A DNA stretch of 64,000 nucleotides from Couchioplanes caeruleus. Lineage in GTDB: Bacteria; Actinomycetota; Actinomycetes; Mycobacteriales; Micromonosporaceae. This document shows, piece after piece, positions 35,375-46,586 of this stretch. Each line of letters starts with the position of its first letter. Positions within the stretch are counted from its first letter, which is position 1. The notes beneath the pieces were generated by a model. The model ran no database searches. It saw only the letters and a list, made by a program, of their open reading frames with translations, and had not been told where the DNA came from. Both the position numbers and the translations under genes were made by a program. The stretch is from contig NZ_RJKL01000001.1 of assembly GCF_003751945.1 (NCBI RefSeq), positions 992,001-1,056,000 of the forward strand, written 5' to 3'.

Positions 35375-35752
35375 ATGATCACTGCAATCGACCAGCGGAG
35401 CCAGACCTTGCCAGGGACCGACGTCATCCCGGTTCGCCACGGTGACCGCGAGATCGGCGCCTACGTCACCGACGCGCGCGGAACGAGATTCGTGCCCGCA
35501 GTGGACGCCACCGCCGTCGCGATGGCCGCCCTGATCACCGCCGCCACCGCCACCGTCGGCGCGTCGATCGGCCTGGCGTTGCGGCGGCGCCCCGCGATCG
35601 GCACGGTCACCATGGGACCGGGCGGCTGGATCAGCCTGAAGCGCACCTCCCGTCCCCCGCTGCGTGCGGCCCCGGTAGTAGATCGGCCGTGGTGGGCAAG
35701 AATCCTGCGCGCACGCCGGCTCGTCGAAGAACACGGAAACCCACGCAGGTAG
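35375..35752 (+). CDS. Small membrane protein of unknown function
   Basis: The product is 125 residues. The central part GAYVTDARGTRFVPAVDATA precedes one long hydrophobic helix (VAMAALITAATATVGASIGL) and a basic tail. GAGGAGG 5 nt before ATG 35375 is a strong start. The pattern PAVDxxxV-helix recalls the neighbouring gene split by the IS pair (PAIDVNRV-helix), suggesting that the two are distant paralogues. It ends at a strong terminator. Confidence 0.6.
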   Translation: MITAIDQRSQTLPGTDVIPVRHGDREIGAYVTDARGTRFVPAVDATAVAMAALITAATATVGASIGLALRRRPAIGTVTMGPGGWISLKRTSRPPLRAAPVVDRPWWARILRARRLVEEHGNPRR

Positions 35753-35773
35753 ACCGCGCCAACTGCGGTGAGC

Positions 35774-35811
35774 CACGGTCCCGCTGCGAGGGAACTCGCA
35801 GTGGGACCGTG
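35774..35811 (+). terminator. Strong terminator after the 125-residue membrane protein
   Basis: A 17-bp stem (CACGGTCCCGCTGCGAG with CTCGCAGTGGGACCGTG, one G-T wobble) around a GGAA loop lies 21 nt after the stop codon. Confidence 0.85.
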
Positions 35812-35844
35812 TTCAGCAACCCTTCGCGGAATGGGTCGCTCGAC

Positions 35845-36010
35845 TTACTGTGCGCGGCCAGAGATTTGCGACGTCCGGGCACGCCGGCGGCTCAGGCCGA
35901 GCCGACGGGGTCGCTTGGCTTTCGGCCGTATCCACCTGCCGTGCCGAGGCTTACCGGTGCGAGCTTGGACCAGGGCGCGTGCCAGGAGCAACGCCGTGAC
36001 GGCGACCATC
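35845..36010 (-). pseudogene. IS-split membrane protein gene, 3' part
   Basis: This is the C-terminal piece (MVAVTALLLARALVQARTGK then a very basic tail ending at TAA) of the gene whose 5' part lies at 38429-38521. Joined across both insertion sequences the frame is continuous except for an amber codon formed exactly at the CTAG target. Confidence 0.6.
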
Positions 36011-36012
36011 TA

Positions 36013-37149
36013 GTGTGCTGCGCCGGAAATTCGCCTGATAAGTCGGTGTAGGGTGGGTTGATGGCACGTACCGGGCGCCCGACTGCACCGCTGGTGTTGA
36101 CCGATGAGGAACGCGCGACGTTGACCCGGTGGTCGCGTCGGGCGAAGTCTTCGCAGGCCCTCGCTGTGCGATCGAGGATCATCCTGGCGTGCGCCGAAGG
36201 TGCCGCGAACACTGATGTAGCAACGGCTCTGGGCGTACACCTGTCCACTGCGGGTAAGTGGCGGCGGCGGTTCCTGGCCGAACGTCTCGACGGTTTGATC
36301 GATGAACAACGTCCGGGCCGGCCGCCGTCGATCGCCCTGGACAAGGTCGAAGAAGTCGTCGTCGCCACCCTGGAACAGACACCGCGTAACGCCACTCACT
36401 GGTCACGCGCGTCGATGGCGGAGAAGTCCGGGCTGTCGAAGTCGACGATCGGCCGGATCTGGCGCGACTTCGGCCTCAAGCCGCACCGGGCTGAGACGTT
36501 CAAACTGTCCACCGACCCGCAGTTCATCGAGAAAGTCGTCGACGTCGTCGGCCTCTACCATCATCCGCCCGAACGAGCCGTGGTGCTGTGCGTGGACGAG
36601 AAGTCCCAGATCCAGGCCCTCAACCGCTCCCAGCCGGTCCTGCCGATGATGCCCGGCATGCCCGAACGCCGCACCCACGACTACCACCGCAACGGCATCA
36701 CCAGCCTGTTCGCCGCGTTCGACACCGCCGACGGCACCGTCATCAGCGAACTGCACCGCCAGCACCGCGCGACCGAGTTCAAACAGTTCCTGATCACCAT
36801 CGACAAGACCGTCCCGGCCGACCTGGACGTGCACCTGATCTGCGACAACTACGGCACCCACAAAACCCCCGCCATCCGGGCCTGGCTGACGAAACATCCC
36901 CGCTTCCACATGCACTTCACCCCGACCGGCTCGTCCTGGATCAACCAGGTCGAACGCTGGTTCGGCTTCCTCGCCGACCAGAAGATCCGCCGCGGCACCC
37001 ACAACAGCGTCCAGGCCCTGGAAGCCGACATCCGGTCCTGGATCGCCGACTGGAACAGCAATCCGCGACCGTTCATCTGGACCAAGACCGCCGAAGAGAT
37101 CCTCGAATCACTCGCCCGATTTTGTAGGCGAATTTCCGGCGCAGCACAC
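36013..37149 (+). mobile_element. IS630-type insertion sequence IS-A, copy 2
   Basis: This is the same 1137-bp element as at 3408-4544, with perfect 24-bp inverted repeats and TA at 36011-36012 and 37150-37151. Its right-hand TA is also the left-hand TA of IS-B, so it inserted exactly at the IS-B boundary (or the reverse). Confidence 0.95.
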
Positions 37150-37152
37150 TAG
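36061..37152 (+). CDS. IS630 family transposase (IS-A copy 2)
   Basis: The protein is identical to the copy at 3405-4496: HTH regions, then the DDE core with [20 protein letters not shown] and [11 protein letters not shown]. Start ATG 36061. The stop TAG is again assembled from the target TA plus the next base, here the first base of IS-B. The full-length, unbroken frame implies that it is active or recently active. Confidence 0.93.
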   Translation: MARTGRPTAPLVLTDEERATLTRWSRRAKSSQALAVRSRIILACAEGAANTDVATALGVHLSTAGKWRRRFLAERLDGLIDEQRPGRPPSIALDKVEEVVVATLEQTPRNATHWSRASMAEKSGLSKSTIGRIWRDFGLKPHRAETFKLSTDPQFIEKVVDVVGLYHHPPERAVVLCVDEKSQIQALNRSQPVLPMMPGMPERRTHDYHRNGITSLFAAFDTADGTVISELHRQHRATEFKQFLITIDKTVPADLDVHLICDNYGTHKTPAIRAWLTKHPRFHMHFTPTGSSWINQVERWFGFLADQKIRRGTHNSVQALEADIRSWIADWNSNPRPFIWTKTAEEILESLARFCRRISGAAH

Positions 37153-38426
37153 TGCGCTGTCCATGAACGTTCACCGGGTTGGTGACACGCCGTGTGGCGT
37201 CCGGGCGGTATGGGGCTGGGGGGATCACTCTCGACGGCGGTGATGTTCGCCGTTGAGAGTGGGTGAGCGGGTTGGCCGAGCCGGTTCGGGCACGGCGGTT
37301 GACGCAGGATGAGGGCCGCAGACTGCAGCAACTGGTGCGGCGCGGTAAGCACGACTCGGTTCGGGTGCGACGGGCGCTGATCATCATGGCGTCGGCTTCG
37401 GGGACGCCGGTGGTGTCGATCGCTCGTCTCGTGGCGGCGCACGAGGACACCGTCCGCGACGTGATCCATCTGTTCAATGAGATGGGTCTTCGCGCGTTGG
37501 ACCCTCAGTGGGCGGGAGGCCGTCCCCGCCGGATCAATGACGACGATGAGGCGTTCATCGTCGCGACGGCCACCACGCGCCCGAGCAAACTCGGACGCCC
37601 GTTCACCCGCTGGAGCCTGCGGAAACTCGCCGACTATCTTGCCCGAGACGCTGATCGGCGGGTGGTCTGCGGCCGGGAACGGCTGCGGCAGTTGCTGCGC
37701 GCCAACGACGTCAGCTGGCAGCGCACGAGGACGTGGAAGGAATCCACGGATCCGGACTTCGACACGAAACTCGATCGCATTGAGCGGGTCACCACACAGT
37801 TCCCGCAGCGGTGTTTCGCGTTCGACCAGTTCGGGCCGTTGTCGATCCGCCCGCACCATGGCACCACCTGGCAGAAGCGCAAGCGTCCGGACCGGCTACC
37901 GGCGACCTACACGCGCACGCACGGGATCCGCTACTTCCACGGCTGTTACAGCTTCGCTGACGATCAGCTCTGGGGTGTGGTTCGCCGCCGCAAGGGCGCA
38001 GACCACACCCTGTCCGCGCTCAAATCGATCCGGGCCGCGCGGCCGGACGGGGCACCGATCTACGTCATCATGGACAACTTGTCGGCGAACAAGACCCCGA
38101 CCATCCGAGATTGGGCTGCCCGGAACAAGGTCGAGCTCTGCCTGACCCCCACCAGCACGTCCTGGGCGAACCCGATCGAGGCGCAGTTCGGGCCGCTCCG
38201 AACGTTCACGATGGCCGGTTCGAACCACCCGAACCACACCGTCCAGACCCGCGAGCTGCAGAGGTATCTGCGCTGGCGCAACGCCAACGCCCGCCACCCC
38301 GACGTCCTTGCCGCTCAACGCCGTGAACGAGCCCGCGTCCGCAGCGAACGCCAACAGCGTTGGGGCCGACCCCGCACCAAAGCCGCCTGACCGCTCAGAC
38401 CCGGTGAACGTTCATGGACAGCGCAC
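37152..38426 (+). mobile_element. IS630-type insertion sequence IS-B
   Basis: This 1275-bp element has perfect 28-bp inverted repeats (outer 20: GTGCGCTGTCCATGAACGTT) bounded by TA at 37150-37151 and 38427-38428. It is unrelated in sequence to IS-A apart from the family. The empty site, after removing both elements, reads CTAG inside a small gene. Confidence 0.92.
37263..38390 (+). CDS. IS630 family transposase (IS-B)
   Basis: This 375-residue transposase has N-terminal HTH repeats (VVSIARLVAAHEDTVRDVIH, ADYLARDADRRVVCGRERLR) and a DDE domain with Asp in RCFAFDQFGP, Asp in VIMDNLSANKT and Glu in WANPIEAQFGPL. Unbroken and full length. The start is a GTG with only a weak purine-rich stretch before it. 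The C-terminus is very basic (RERARVRSERQQRWGRPRTK). Confidence 0.92.
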   Translation: MSGLAEPVRARRLTQDEGRRLQQLVRRGKHDSVRVRRALIIMASASGTPVVSIARLVAAHEDTVRDVIHLFNEMGLRALDPQWAGGRPRRINDDDEAFIVATATTRPSKLGRPFTRWSLRKLADYLARDADRRVVCGRERLRQLLRANDVSWQRTRTWKESTDPDFDTKLDRIERVTTQFPQRCFAFDQFGPLSIRPHHGTTWQKRKRPDRLPATYTRTHGIRYFHGCYSFADDQLWGVVRRRKGADHTLSALKSIRAARPDGAPIYVIMDNLSANKTPTIRDWAARNKVELCLTPTSTSWANPIEAQFGPLRTFTMAGSNHPNHTVQTRELQRYLRWRNANARHPDVLAAQRRERARVRSERQQRWGRPRTKAA

Positions 38427-38428
38427 TA

Positions 38429-38521
38429 GCCGCCGAGAATGACCCGGTTGACGTCGATCGCGGGACGCCAGGCGACCTTCCCGCCGCGCAGCACGAACAC
38501 ACCCAAAGGCTTCGCTGACAT
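38429..38521 (-). pseudogene. IS-split membrane protein gene, 5' part
   Basis: ATG 38521 begins MSAKPLGVFVLRGGKVAWRP then AIDVNRVILGG and reaches the IS-B target. The continuation lies at 35845-36010. The intact gene would have encoded about 86 residues: a short N-terminal sheet region, one membrane helix and a basic tail, as in GerW/YtfJ-adjacent small proteins. Gln (CAG) would fit the family where the TAG now stands, so a C-to-T change may have created both a stop and the CTAG insertion target. Confidence 0.6.
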
Positions 38522-38680
38522 GCCCACCGACCGGAGGACGGAATAGAACGCAGCCTGGCGGCGACACTACAAATATGAACACTGCTTCGGCGGGCGTGCG
38601 CACGCGCGTCACCGCACCGCGAACAGGGGTTCTGCACACTGCGGCGGCGGGTCCTACCGTCGCACCGTCGCGCATTTGAT

Positions 38681-38694
38681 GGGCCGAAGGGCCC
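38681..38694. promoter_or_regulatory. Possible DevR box
   Basis: GGGCCGAAGGGCCC fits the relaxed pattern GGGCC-N4-GGCCC and lies about 160 nt upstream of the IS-split gene. The distance is larger than for the other boxes and it could equally be a hairpin. Confidence 0.3.
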
Positions 38695-38890
38695 GGCGCA
38701 TCGCCTTCTCGCGCCGTATTGTGCGGAGTCTCGCGGATTGTAAATGGCGGGGACGATCGACTCGAAGCTGCGGCACTTTCGGCACTGCTGTGCCTAGACA
38801 TAGCCCTCGGCGCGATCCTGATTCGACGGCCTACAGCACGCCCGCGACACCCCCGCGGCAGCACGGCGCGGCGCGGCCCTCCGCAACGCG

Positions 38891-38924
38891 GCAGCGCCGC
38901 ATGGCACGAGCCATGCGGCGCTGC
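38891..38924 (-). terminator. Terminator after the GH81 gene
   Basis: GCAGCGCCGCATGG and CCATGCGGCGCTGC make a perfect 14-bp stem with a 6-nt loop, 26 nt after the GH81 stop codon. Confidence 0.8.
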
Positions 38925-38949
38925 TCGGTCGTCAGCGGTGCCGGTCAGC

Positions 38950-41900
38950 TCACCGGTATGGCAGGTGCACCGTGGACAGGCTGCCGAGCGAGACGGTGGA
39001 CGGGCCGGAGCCGATGGGGCTCCAGATTTCCACCTGGACGGCGCCGTTCTCCAGGTCGCCCATGGTGCCGGCGGCCGCGGCCAGGCCGGCGGTTTCCCGG
39101 TAGCCTTCCCAGCCGGGGACCGCGTCGGTGGCGAAGTAGCGGTAGGTCTCGACCCGCTCGAAGCTGCCGTCACCGGTCAGGTCGTACGAGATCCGCACCT
39201 GGGCGGCGTTGCCGACCGTGGTGTCGGCGTCCACTGCCAGGTCGAAGGTGGTCGGCTCGTCGGCCTCGTGGGTGAGGTTGAGACCGGTGGCGGTGAAGAT
39301 CACCGGGTCGTGCGGTTGGTTGTCCGGAACGTCTGTGGCCTTCGGTACGGTCAGCGTCCCGGCGGCCCCGGCCGCTGCGGCCAGGGCTCCGCCGGTTTGC
39401 AGGAAGCGGATCGCGCCGCCCGGGGTGGTCGGGGTCGGCGTCGGATCGGTGGTGACCGTCGGCGTGGGCGTCGGGTCCGTGGTGACCGTCGGTGTGGGCG
39501 TGGGACTGCTGGTCGGGTCGGTCGGCGTGGGGGTGGTGCCGGTCGGGGACGGGTCGGCGCCGCCGCCGGTGGCGTTGCCGCCGCTCCAGGTGAGCGCGCC
39601 GACGGTGGCGGTCTTGCCGGCCGCCGCGGTGAGGGTGCGGCCGTCGGAGAAGGTGACTGTCAGCGGCTTTGCGGTGATGTTGGACGCCACGTACGTCTTG
39701 ACGCCGTTCTTGACGAACACCCGGGCCAGGGGGTGGTTCGCGGTGACCGAGGTGTCGGTGGTGCCGAGGGCGGCCAGGTTGCGGATCCAGTGGAAGGTGT
39801 GTGCCTTGCTCTCGCCCTCCTCCGGGGTGTAGCCGCTCTTCGCGCGGAACTTGGCCAGTGCCGCCTCGCCGTCGCCGAGGGCCAGGAACGACCAGAGGAT
39901 GTCCTGCCAGACGGTCGGTTCGTGGCCGGCGTTGCGTACGACCTCGGCGTAGTTGGATCGCACATACGCGGGATCGTTGCCGAGGTAGAGATGTCCACCG
40001 GTGATCGGCAGCATGTTGATGCCCTGGATCATCTCGGGCGCTGCGGTGAACCAGGTGGTGTACGCCCCGCCGTCGCCCCACACCATGCCCACCGTGCCGT
40101 GGCCGAACGCCTCGGGGAAGTTCTCGTCATGGACGTCGAACCAGTACTCGTTGATCGCGGCGGATTGGGTGGTCCAGATGAAGATGCCGGCGTCGCGGAC
40201 CGTGGTGTTGCCGGTCGCCTGCCCCCACTGGATCAGCGCGTTGGCGAAGTTCATGCCCTCGGACGAGGACTCCTGGTTGTTGCCGGCGAAGAAGGCGCCG
40301 TGCCCGGCCGCCCAATCGTGGCCGGCGTAGATGTCGAAGTCACGCAGATACGGGAACCGGTTGTCGGAGCGGTCGTAGTTGTTCGCGTCGCGGATCAGCA
40401 GATCGATCATGCCGCCGTAGCGGGCGTTCGACGCCCAGGCCGGGTCGAACTTGGCCAGTGTGGCCGCCGCGGCGATGAAGTATCCGTAGTGGAAGTGGTG
40501 ATCGTTGAGTTCCTGGTCGGAGCCGTACGACGCGGGGTATCCGATCAGGGTGCCCCAGTTGCGGTCGTAGTAGAACACCCGCTGAGTCTTGCCCGGGGAG
40601 GCGGTGAACCAGTCGGTGAGCCGCTCGCGGATGGCGCCGAGCGCGGCGTCGCGCACCTCGGTGCGGCCGAGCTGGTCGGCGATTTCGGCGATCCGTGCGG
40701 CGCGGCCGAGGCCCTTGCCGGTCCAATAGGTGTCGTTGCCGCGCGCGTCCATCGGGTTGCCCTTGATCTCGTCCAGGTACCCGTTGAGCGTGAGGAGGTC
40801 GGCGCCGCTGCTGTCGGCCACCGCCGGGATCTCCGGCAGCACGCCCGAGAAGACCGCGGAGGTTGTGTACGAGGACCTACCGACCAGTGTTTTCATCGCC
40901 CCGCGGGCGCTCACGTAGGTCTGTGCGATCGGGGTGGCGCCGGTCAGTGCCCGCCACTGGTGGGGATACAGACCGATGACCGTGCCGGTGGCGCCGCTCT
41001 CACGTGCGGTGGTGTCGTACTTGTAGGTGGTCGACACCCGGCTGGCCGCCTGGTCGTACGAGTAGGACAGCTTGGTGCCGGTGACATGGTTGTGCGCGTA
41101 CCGGCCGTAGGAGGTCGCCAGGCTGGCCTTCTCCGCGGTGGCGGTCTCGGGCGTGGTGGGCAGCGCGGCGACGGAGAAGTAACCCTTGCCCGCCAGGCTG
41201 GAGCTGATGACGTTGCCGCTGACCGACCAGGTGGCGCCGGTGGGGGCGTACGCCACGTAGTCGTTGCCCGCGACGGAATACCCGATGCTCGCGCCGCTGT
41301 GGGACCAGACGGTCGGGGTGCTCTTCGCGGTGATCTGAGCGTTGCCGCCGGTGATCTGGAAATAGGCGAAGGGCAGGCCGTGCCCGATGGTGGCCGTCAT
41401 GGTGCGGGCGCCGTCGCTCCAGTACGGGGTGACCGTCCAGTCGCTCCAGTCGTCGACGAGCACCTTCGGCGCGTTCATGCCGGAGACGCCGGCGGTGAAG
41501 TCCTCGGCGTAGACGTAGTGGTATTCACCGACGCCGGTGGCCGATCCGCTGATCTGCGGCGTGGTGTTGTAGGAGAATCCCAGCCCGCCCGCGGTGGTGT
41601 CGTAGCTGATCGGGTGGGCGTGCAGGTTCTCGCTGTAGCTGCAGTCGAACTTCTTGAACACCAGCGACGACCACCAGTCGTTGGTCGGCACAGGGCCGGC
41701 CGGCGCGTCGGCGGTCACGAACTGCCGGGGGTTGGTGGACAGTGTGCCGCAGCCGGTGGGCAGCGCGGCGCCGGCGGGCAGGATCTCGGTGTGGCTGCCC
41801 GCGCCCACCGTGACCGCGTCGGCGGTGGTGGCGACGGCCACCGCCGCGAGCCCGGCTGCGACGGAGGCGACGACGGTCAGGACGAGTGCCCTGCCGGCAA

Positions 41901-41961
41901 AGCTGCGAGACGTCGGATGGCCGGGATCCCCGGCTTTCGCACGTCGGACGGATATCTGCAT
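38950..41961 (-). CDS. Secreted GH81 endo-1,3-beta-glucanase
   Basis: This protein of about 1003 residues has a signal peptide (RALVLTVVASVAAGLAAVAV, cleavage near TTADA). The GH81 catalytic module follows (PVPTNDWWSSLVFKKFD near the N-terminus). Its active-site region has YGSDQELNDHHFHYGYFI and GNNQESSSEGMNFANALIQW, with the acidic residues of the family. A Pro/Thr linker (SPTPTPTVTTDPTPTP repeated) leads to a C-terminal beta-sandwich likely to bind glucan. It would degrade fungal or algal beta-1,3-glucan outside the cell. ATG 41961 follows GGAGG by 4 nt. A palindrome GAGAGCGCTCTC upstream suggests LacI-family control. Confidence 0.92.
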   Translation of the reverse strand: MQISVRRAKAGDPGHPTSRSFAGRALVLTVVASVAAGLAAVAVATTADAVTVGAGSHTEILPAGAALPTGCGTLSTNPRQFVTADAPAGPVPTNDWWSSLVFKKFDCSYSENLHAHPISYDTTAGGLGFSYNTTPQISGSATGVGEYHYVYAEDFTAGVSGMNAPKVLVDDWSDWTVTPYWSDGARTMTATIGHGLPFAYFQITGGNAQITAKSTPTVWSHSGASIGYSVAGNDYVAYAPTGATWSVSGNVISSSLAGKGYFSVAALPTTPETATAEKASLATSYGRYAHNHVTGTKLSYSYDQAASRVSTTYKYDTTARESGATGTVIGLYPHQWRALTGATPIAQTYVSARGAMKTLVGRSSYTTSAVFSGVLPEIPAVADSSGADLLTLNGYLDEIKGNPMDARGNDTYWTGKGLGRAARIAEIADQLGRTEVRDAALGAIRERLTDWFTASPGKTQRVFYYDRNWGTLIGYPASYGSDQELNDHHFHYGYFIAAAATLAKFDPAWASNARYGGMIDLLIRDANNYDRSDNRFPYLRDFDIYAGHDWAAGHGAFFAGNNQESSSEGMNFANALIQWGQATGNTTVRDAGIFIWTTQSAAINEYWFDVHDENFPEAFGHGTVGMVWGDGGAYTTWFTAAPEMIQGINMLPITGGHLYLGNDPAYVRSNYAEVVRNAGHEPTVWQDILWSFLALGDGEAALAKFRAKSGYTPEEGESKAHTFHWIRNLAALGTTDTSVTANHPLARVFVKNGVKTYVASNITAKPLTVTFSDGRTLTAAAGKTATVGALTWSGGNATGGGADPSPTGTTPTPTDPTSSPTPTPTVTTDPTPTPTVTTDPTPTPTTPGGAIRFLQTGGALAAAAGAAGTLTVPKATDVPDNQPHDPVIFTATGLNLTHEADEPTTFDLAVDADTTVGNAAQVRISYDLTGDGSFERVETYRYFATDAVPGWEGYRETAGLAAAAGTMGDLENGAVQVEIWSPIGSGPSTVSLGSLSTVHLPYR

Positions 41962-41994
41962 CACGCCTCCACTGTGGTCCGGTGCATCGGCCGT

Positions 41995-42006
41995 GAGAGC
42001 GCTCTC
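41995..42006 (-). promoter_or_regulatory. LacI-family (CebR-like) operator
   Basis: GAGAGCGCTCTC is a perfect 12-bp palindrome 34 nt before the GH81 start. It resembles the GGGAGCGCTCCC core of CebR-type operators that control polysaccharide hydrolases in actinomycetes. Confidence 0.65.
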
Positions 42007-42874
42007 TCAGCAGGACGATAAGTCGCGTGATGCATGTCGTCAATGTTTCGGCTTATTTAACAGCGTGCTCTGAGATAAATCTGGACTGGCTTGCGGAAGC
42101 CTCGATCTTGCGCAGATGGCCACGCACGCGCGGTGACGGGTGACGACCGGTAGCCCGATCCCGCTGCCCGCCGCCACCGCACCAGCGTGAGGCACTTTCA
42201 CCCCACAGCGGCGGCGTCGCGGATCACCCTTCCACCGCTCCGTCACACGTCACGGGATCCATGGCCCGCGTGGACTGCACGACCCATCCCAGCGAGCGGA
42301 ACTCTGGAGCGCGAAGATCAGGGAACTTCCCAGCCGCTCGAGAGACAGAGGGCAAACGACGGCCGTACGGCTGCACGAAATAGCAGAACGCAACAAATGA
42401 CTACTGACCGTGTCCATGAGCAGACAACCAGGCGCAGAGACTAATTTTGAACATACTTAAAGGCCGATCGCATCCGGTGTGACTACCGGCTCCGCGCCGT
42501 GCGCCCATTCACCTTGAATGGCGACAAAGTCGACTTCTGTACTGATCATGATGAATTGGCTAGCTCAATCTCACTCAATCGCGGCCTTGCAGCCGATTCG
42601 ACTTTCACCGACTATAGGGTCTTTTCATCTCTCGATGCGTCTGATTCGTCCTCGTCATGAAATCAACGGACTTGACCTCCACAGAACCCGCCCGCCACCA
42701 CCGAGCGCCAGTAGCTGATCGAGCGCCGCACCTACCCGTGCAACCTGGCCAACGACCGATGGGGGGCTGCCTGAGCCCCGACCGACAGCCTGGCGGTCAG
42801 GCTCGCCGGACGTCGCCGCGACGCAGCCGCGTTTGAGCACCGCGCCTTCGGGGGCGGCGCGGTACTGGTCCTAG
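42007..42874. other. Gene-free, AT-richer intergenic stretch
   Basis: About 870 nt with no supportable gene. Part of it (roughly 42340-42680) is clearly lower in GC than the rest of the window and carries T-rich and A-rich runs. It separates the GH81 gene from the devR/devS island and may be a relic of foreign DNA. Confidence 0.5.
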
Positions 42875-43290
42875 TCAGACAGTGAAGTCTGGTTTGACGA
42901 TGGCGGGCCGGGGTCGCCTGAGCAGGGCGTGGGTGTGGGCGAGCAGGTCGGCGCTGTGGAAGGGTTTGAGCAGGTAGTCGTCGGCGCCAGCGGCCATGCC
43001 GGGCTCGAAGCCGCCGGTAGTGCGCAGGCCGAGATCAGGATGACGGCCGTGGTGGCGGTGCCCGGATCACGGCGGAGCGCGCGGCACAGGCTGACGCCTT
43101 GCAGGCGAGGTGAGCACATGTCGAGGATGACCAGGTCGGGTGGTGAGCTGCGGGCGAGTTGCAGGGTGGTGGAGTGGTCGGCGGCGGTGACGATATGGTG
43201 GCCGGCGCCGGTGAGGACGCGGGACAGAGCCTGCCGCACCTCAGCTGCTTCGTCGGCGGGGCGGACGTCGCCGTCGTGCTCGCCGCCGAT
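42875..43290 (-). pseudogene. Response-regulator receiver domain, frameshifted
   Basis: One frame reads EVRQALSRVLTGAGHHIVTA, LARSSPPDLVILDMCSPRLQ and SLCRALRRDPGTATTAVILI, a single-domain receiver with the phospho-Asp in LVILDM. It then breaks, and the next frame gives GFEPGMAAGADDYLLKPFHS, ADLLAHTHALLRRPRP and a stop at 42875. The acidic N-terminal pocket (normally VADDE) is degraded to PADEAA. Both changes indicate decay. Confidence 0.65.
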
Positions 43291-43590
43291 CCGGAGGTGC
43301 TGCCGAGGTGTTCCGGCTGCACACCGCTGGCCGGCGGTGCGTCCCGGCTCGTGCTCGTCCCCTGACCACACCCCTGGGGCCGACGAGAGATCGCGCCCGC
43401 ACCTGGAGGTTCCGGACGGCTCCAACCGTCCGGACCTCCGGCCCTGCCCGGCCGCTCCCGGTCCCGGCGATCCGCACACCTACCGGCAGGTGACCCACAC
43501 CGGACGGCTGGCGCCGACCGTCCGCTTCGCTGCAGCGGGGTACGTGGACAGTTCCGCGATCGCGGCTTCACCGTTTACTGAGTTCAGGTC

Positions 43591-44232
43591 TCAGTGTGGA
43601 TGCTCGCCGAGCAGGCGGGTCGCGAGCACCGCCGCCTGCGTGCGCCGTTCCAGGCCGAGCTTGGCCAGCAGGCTGGAGACGTAGTTCTTCACCGTCTTCT
43701 CAGCGAGCAGCATCCGGCCGGCGATCTCGCGGTTGGTCAATCCCTCCGCGATGAATTCCAGGATCCGGCGCTCCTGCTCGGTCAACGACGCGAATTCCCG
43801 CGGCTGTTCCACGCCATGCCGGATGCGCTCCAGCACCCGCTGGGTGACCGCGGGGTCGAGCAGGGACTGGCCCGACGCGACCCGCCGCACGGCGTCCACG
43901 AGGTCGGTGCCGCGGATCTGCTTGAGCACATACCCGGATGCGCCTGCCATGATCGCAGCGAACAGGGCCTCGTCGTCCTCGTACGACGTGAGGATCAAAC
44001 CCTTGATCGACGAGTCCACCGCACGCACGTCACGACACACGTCGATGCCGTTACCGTCGGGCAGGCGCGCGTCGAGGATCGCCACATCGGGACGCAGCGC
44101 GGGAATGCGCCGGATCGCCTCCTGGGCGAGGCCGGACTCACCGATCACCTCGATGTCACCGTCCACTTCCAGCAGATCGACCAGACCGCGACGGACCACT
44201 TCATGGTCGTCGAGCAGAAATACCCGAATCAT
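43591..44232 (-). CDS. devR: NarL/LuxR-type response regulator, DevR/DosR-like
   Basis: The protein is 213 residues. The receiver domain has acidic residues D8/D9 (FLLDDHEVVRRGL), phosphoacceptor D54 (VAILDARLPDG, the same number as in mycobacterial DosR), and Lys in YVLKQIRG. The C-terminal LuxR-type HTH is LTEQERRILEFIAEGLTNRE followed by LLAEKTVKNYVSSLLAKLGL. DosR activates dormancy and hypoxia genes. Divergent from the histidine kinase gene with a CBS pseudogene between. It is the probable regulator of the boxes listed in this window. Confidence 0.88.
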   Translation of the reverse strand: MIRVFLLDDHEVVRRGLVDLLEVDGDIEVIGESGLAQEAIRRIPALRPDVAILDARLPDGNGIDVCRDVRAVDSSIKGLILTSYEDDEALFAAIMAGASGYVLKQIRGTDLVDAVRRVASGQSLLDPAVTQRVLERIRHGVEQPREFASLTEQERRILEFIAEGLTNREIAGRMLLAEKTVKNYVSSLLAKLGLERRTQAAVLATRLLGEHPH

Positions 44233-44267
44233 CTCCCCTTCCTACCGTGTCCCACCGACGAGCCGTA

Positions 44268-44282
44268 GGGACCAAAAGGCCC
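44268..44282 (-). promoter_or_regulatory. Imperfect DevR-like dyad before devR
   Basis: GGGACCAAAAGGCCC has the right half-sites but a 5-nt instead of a 4-nt centre. It lies 35 nt upstream of the devR ATG, so weak autoregulation is possible. Confidence 0.35.
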
Positions 44283-44309
44283 ATCCCGAGCGTCCGGCCG
44301 CCACGACCG

Positions 44310-46569
<2,260 letters not shown>

Positions 46570-46572
46570 AGG

Positions 46573-46586
46573 GGGACCTTCGGCTC
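46573..46586 (+). promoter_or_regulatory. Candidate DevR box upstream of the universal stress protein
   Basis: GGGACCTTCGGCTC matches GGGAC-N4-GKCCC with one mismatch. It sits 58 nt before an ATG at 46645 that has a perfect GGAGG but leads into a frame ending without a recognisable protein, and 179 nt before the Usp gene. Confidence 0.45.

Noticed and set aside
38719..42021. An 1100-codon open frame on the plus strand opposite the GH81 gene
   Set aside because: It is the antisense shadow of a high-GC gene: composition is Gly/Arg/Val/Asp-rich with no fold or motif, while the minus strand encodes a complete GH81 enzyme with a ribosome-binding site and terminator.
42518..42718. 66-codon plus-strand ORF in the AT-rich patch
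   Set aside because: No ribosome-binding site, no homology that I recognise and ordinary chance length for lower-GC sequence.
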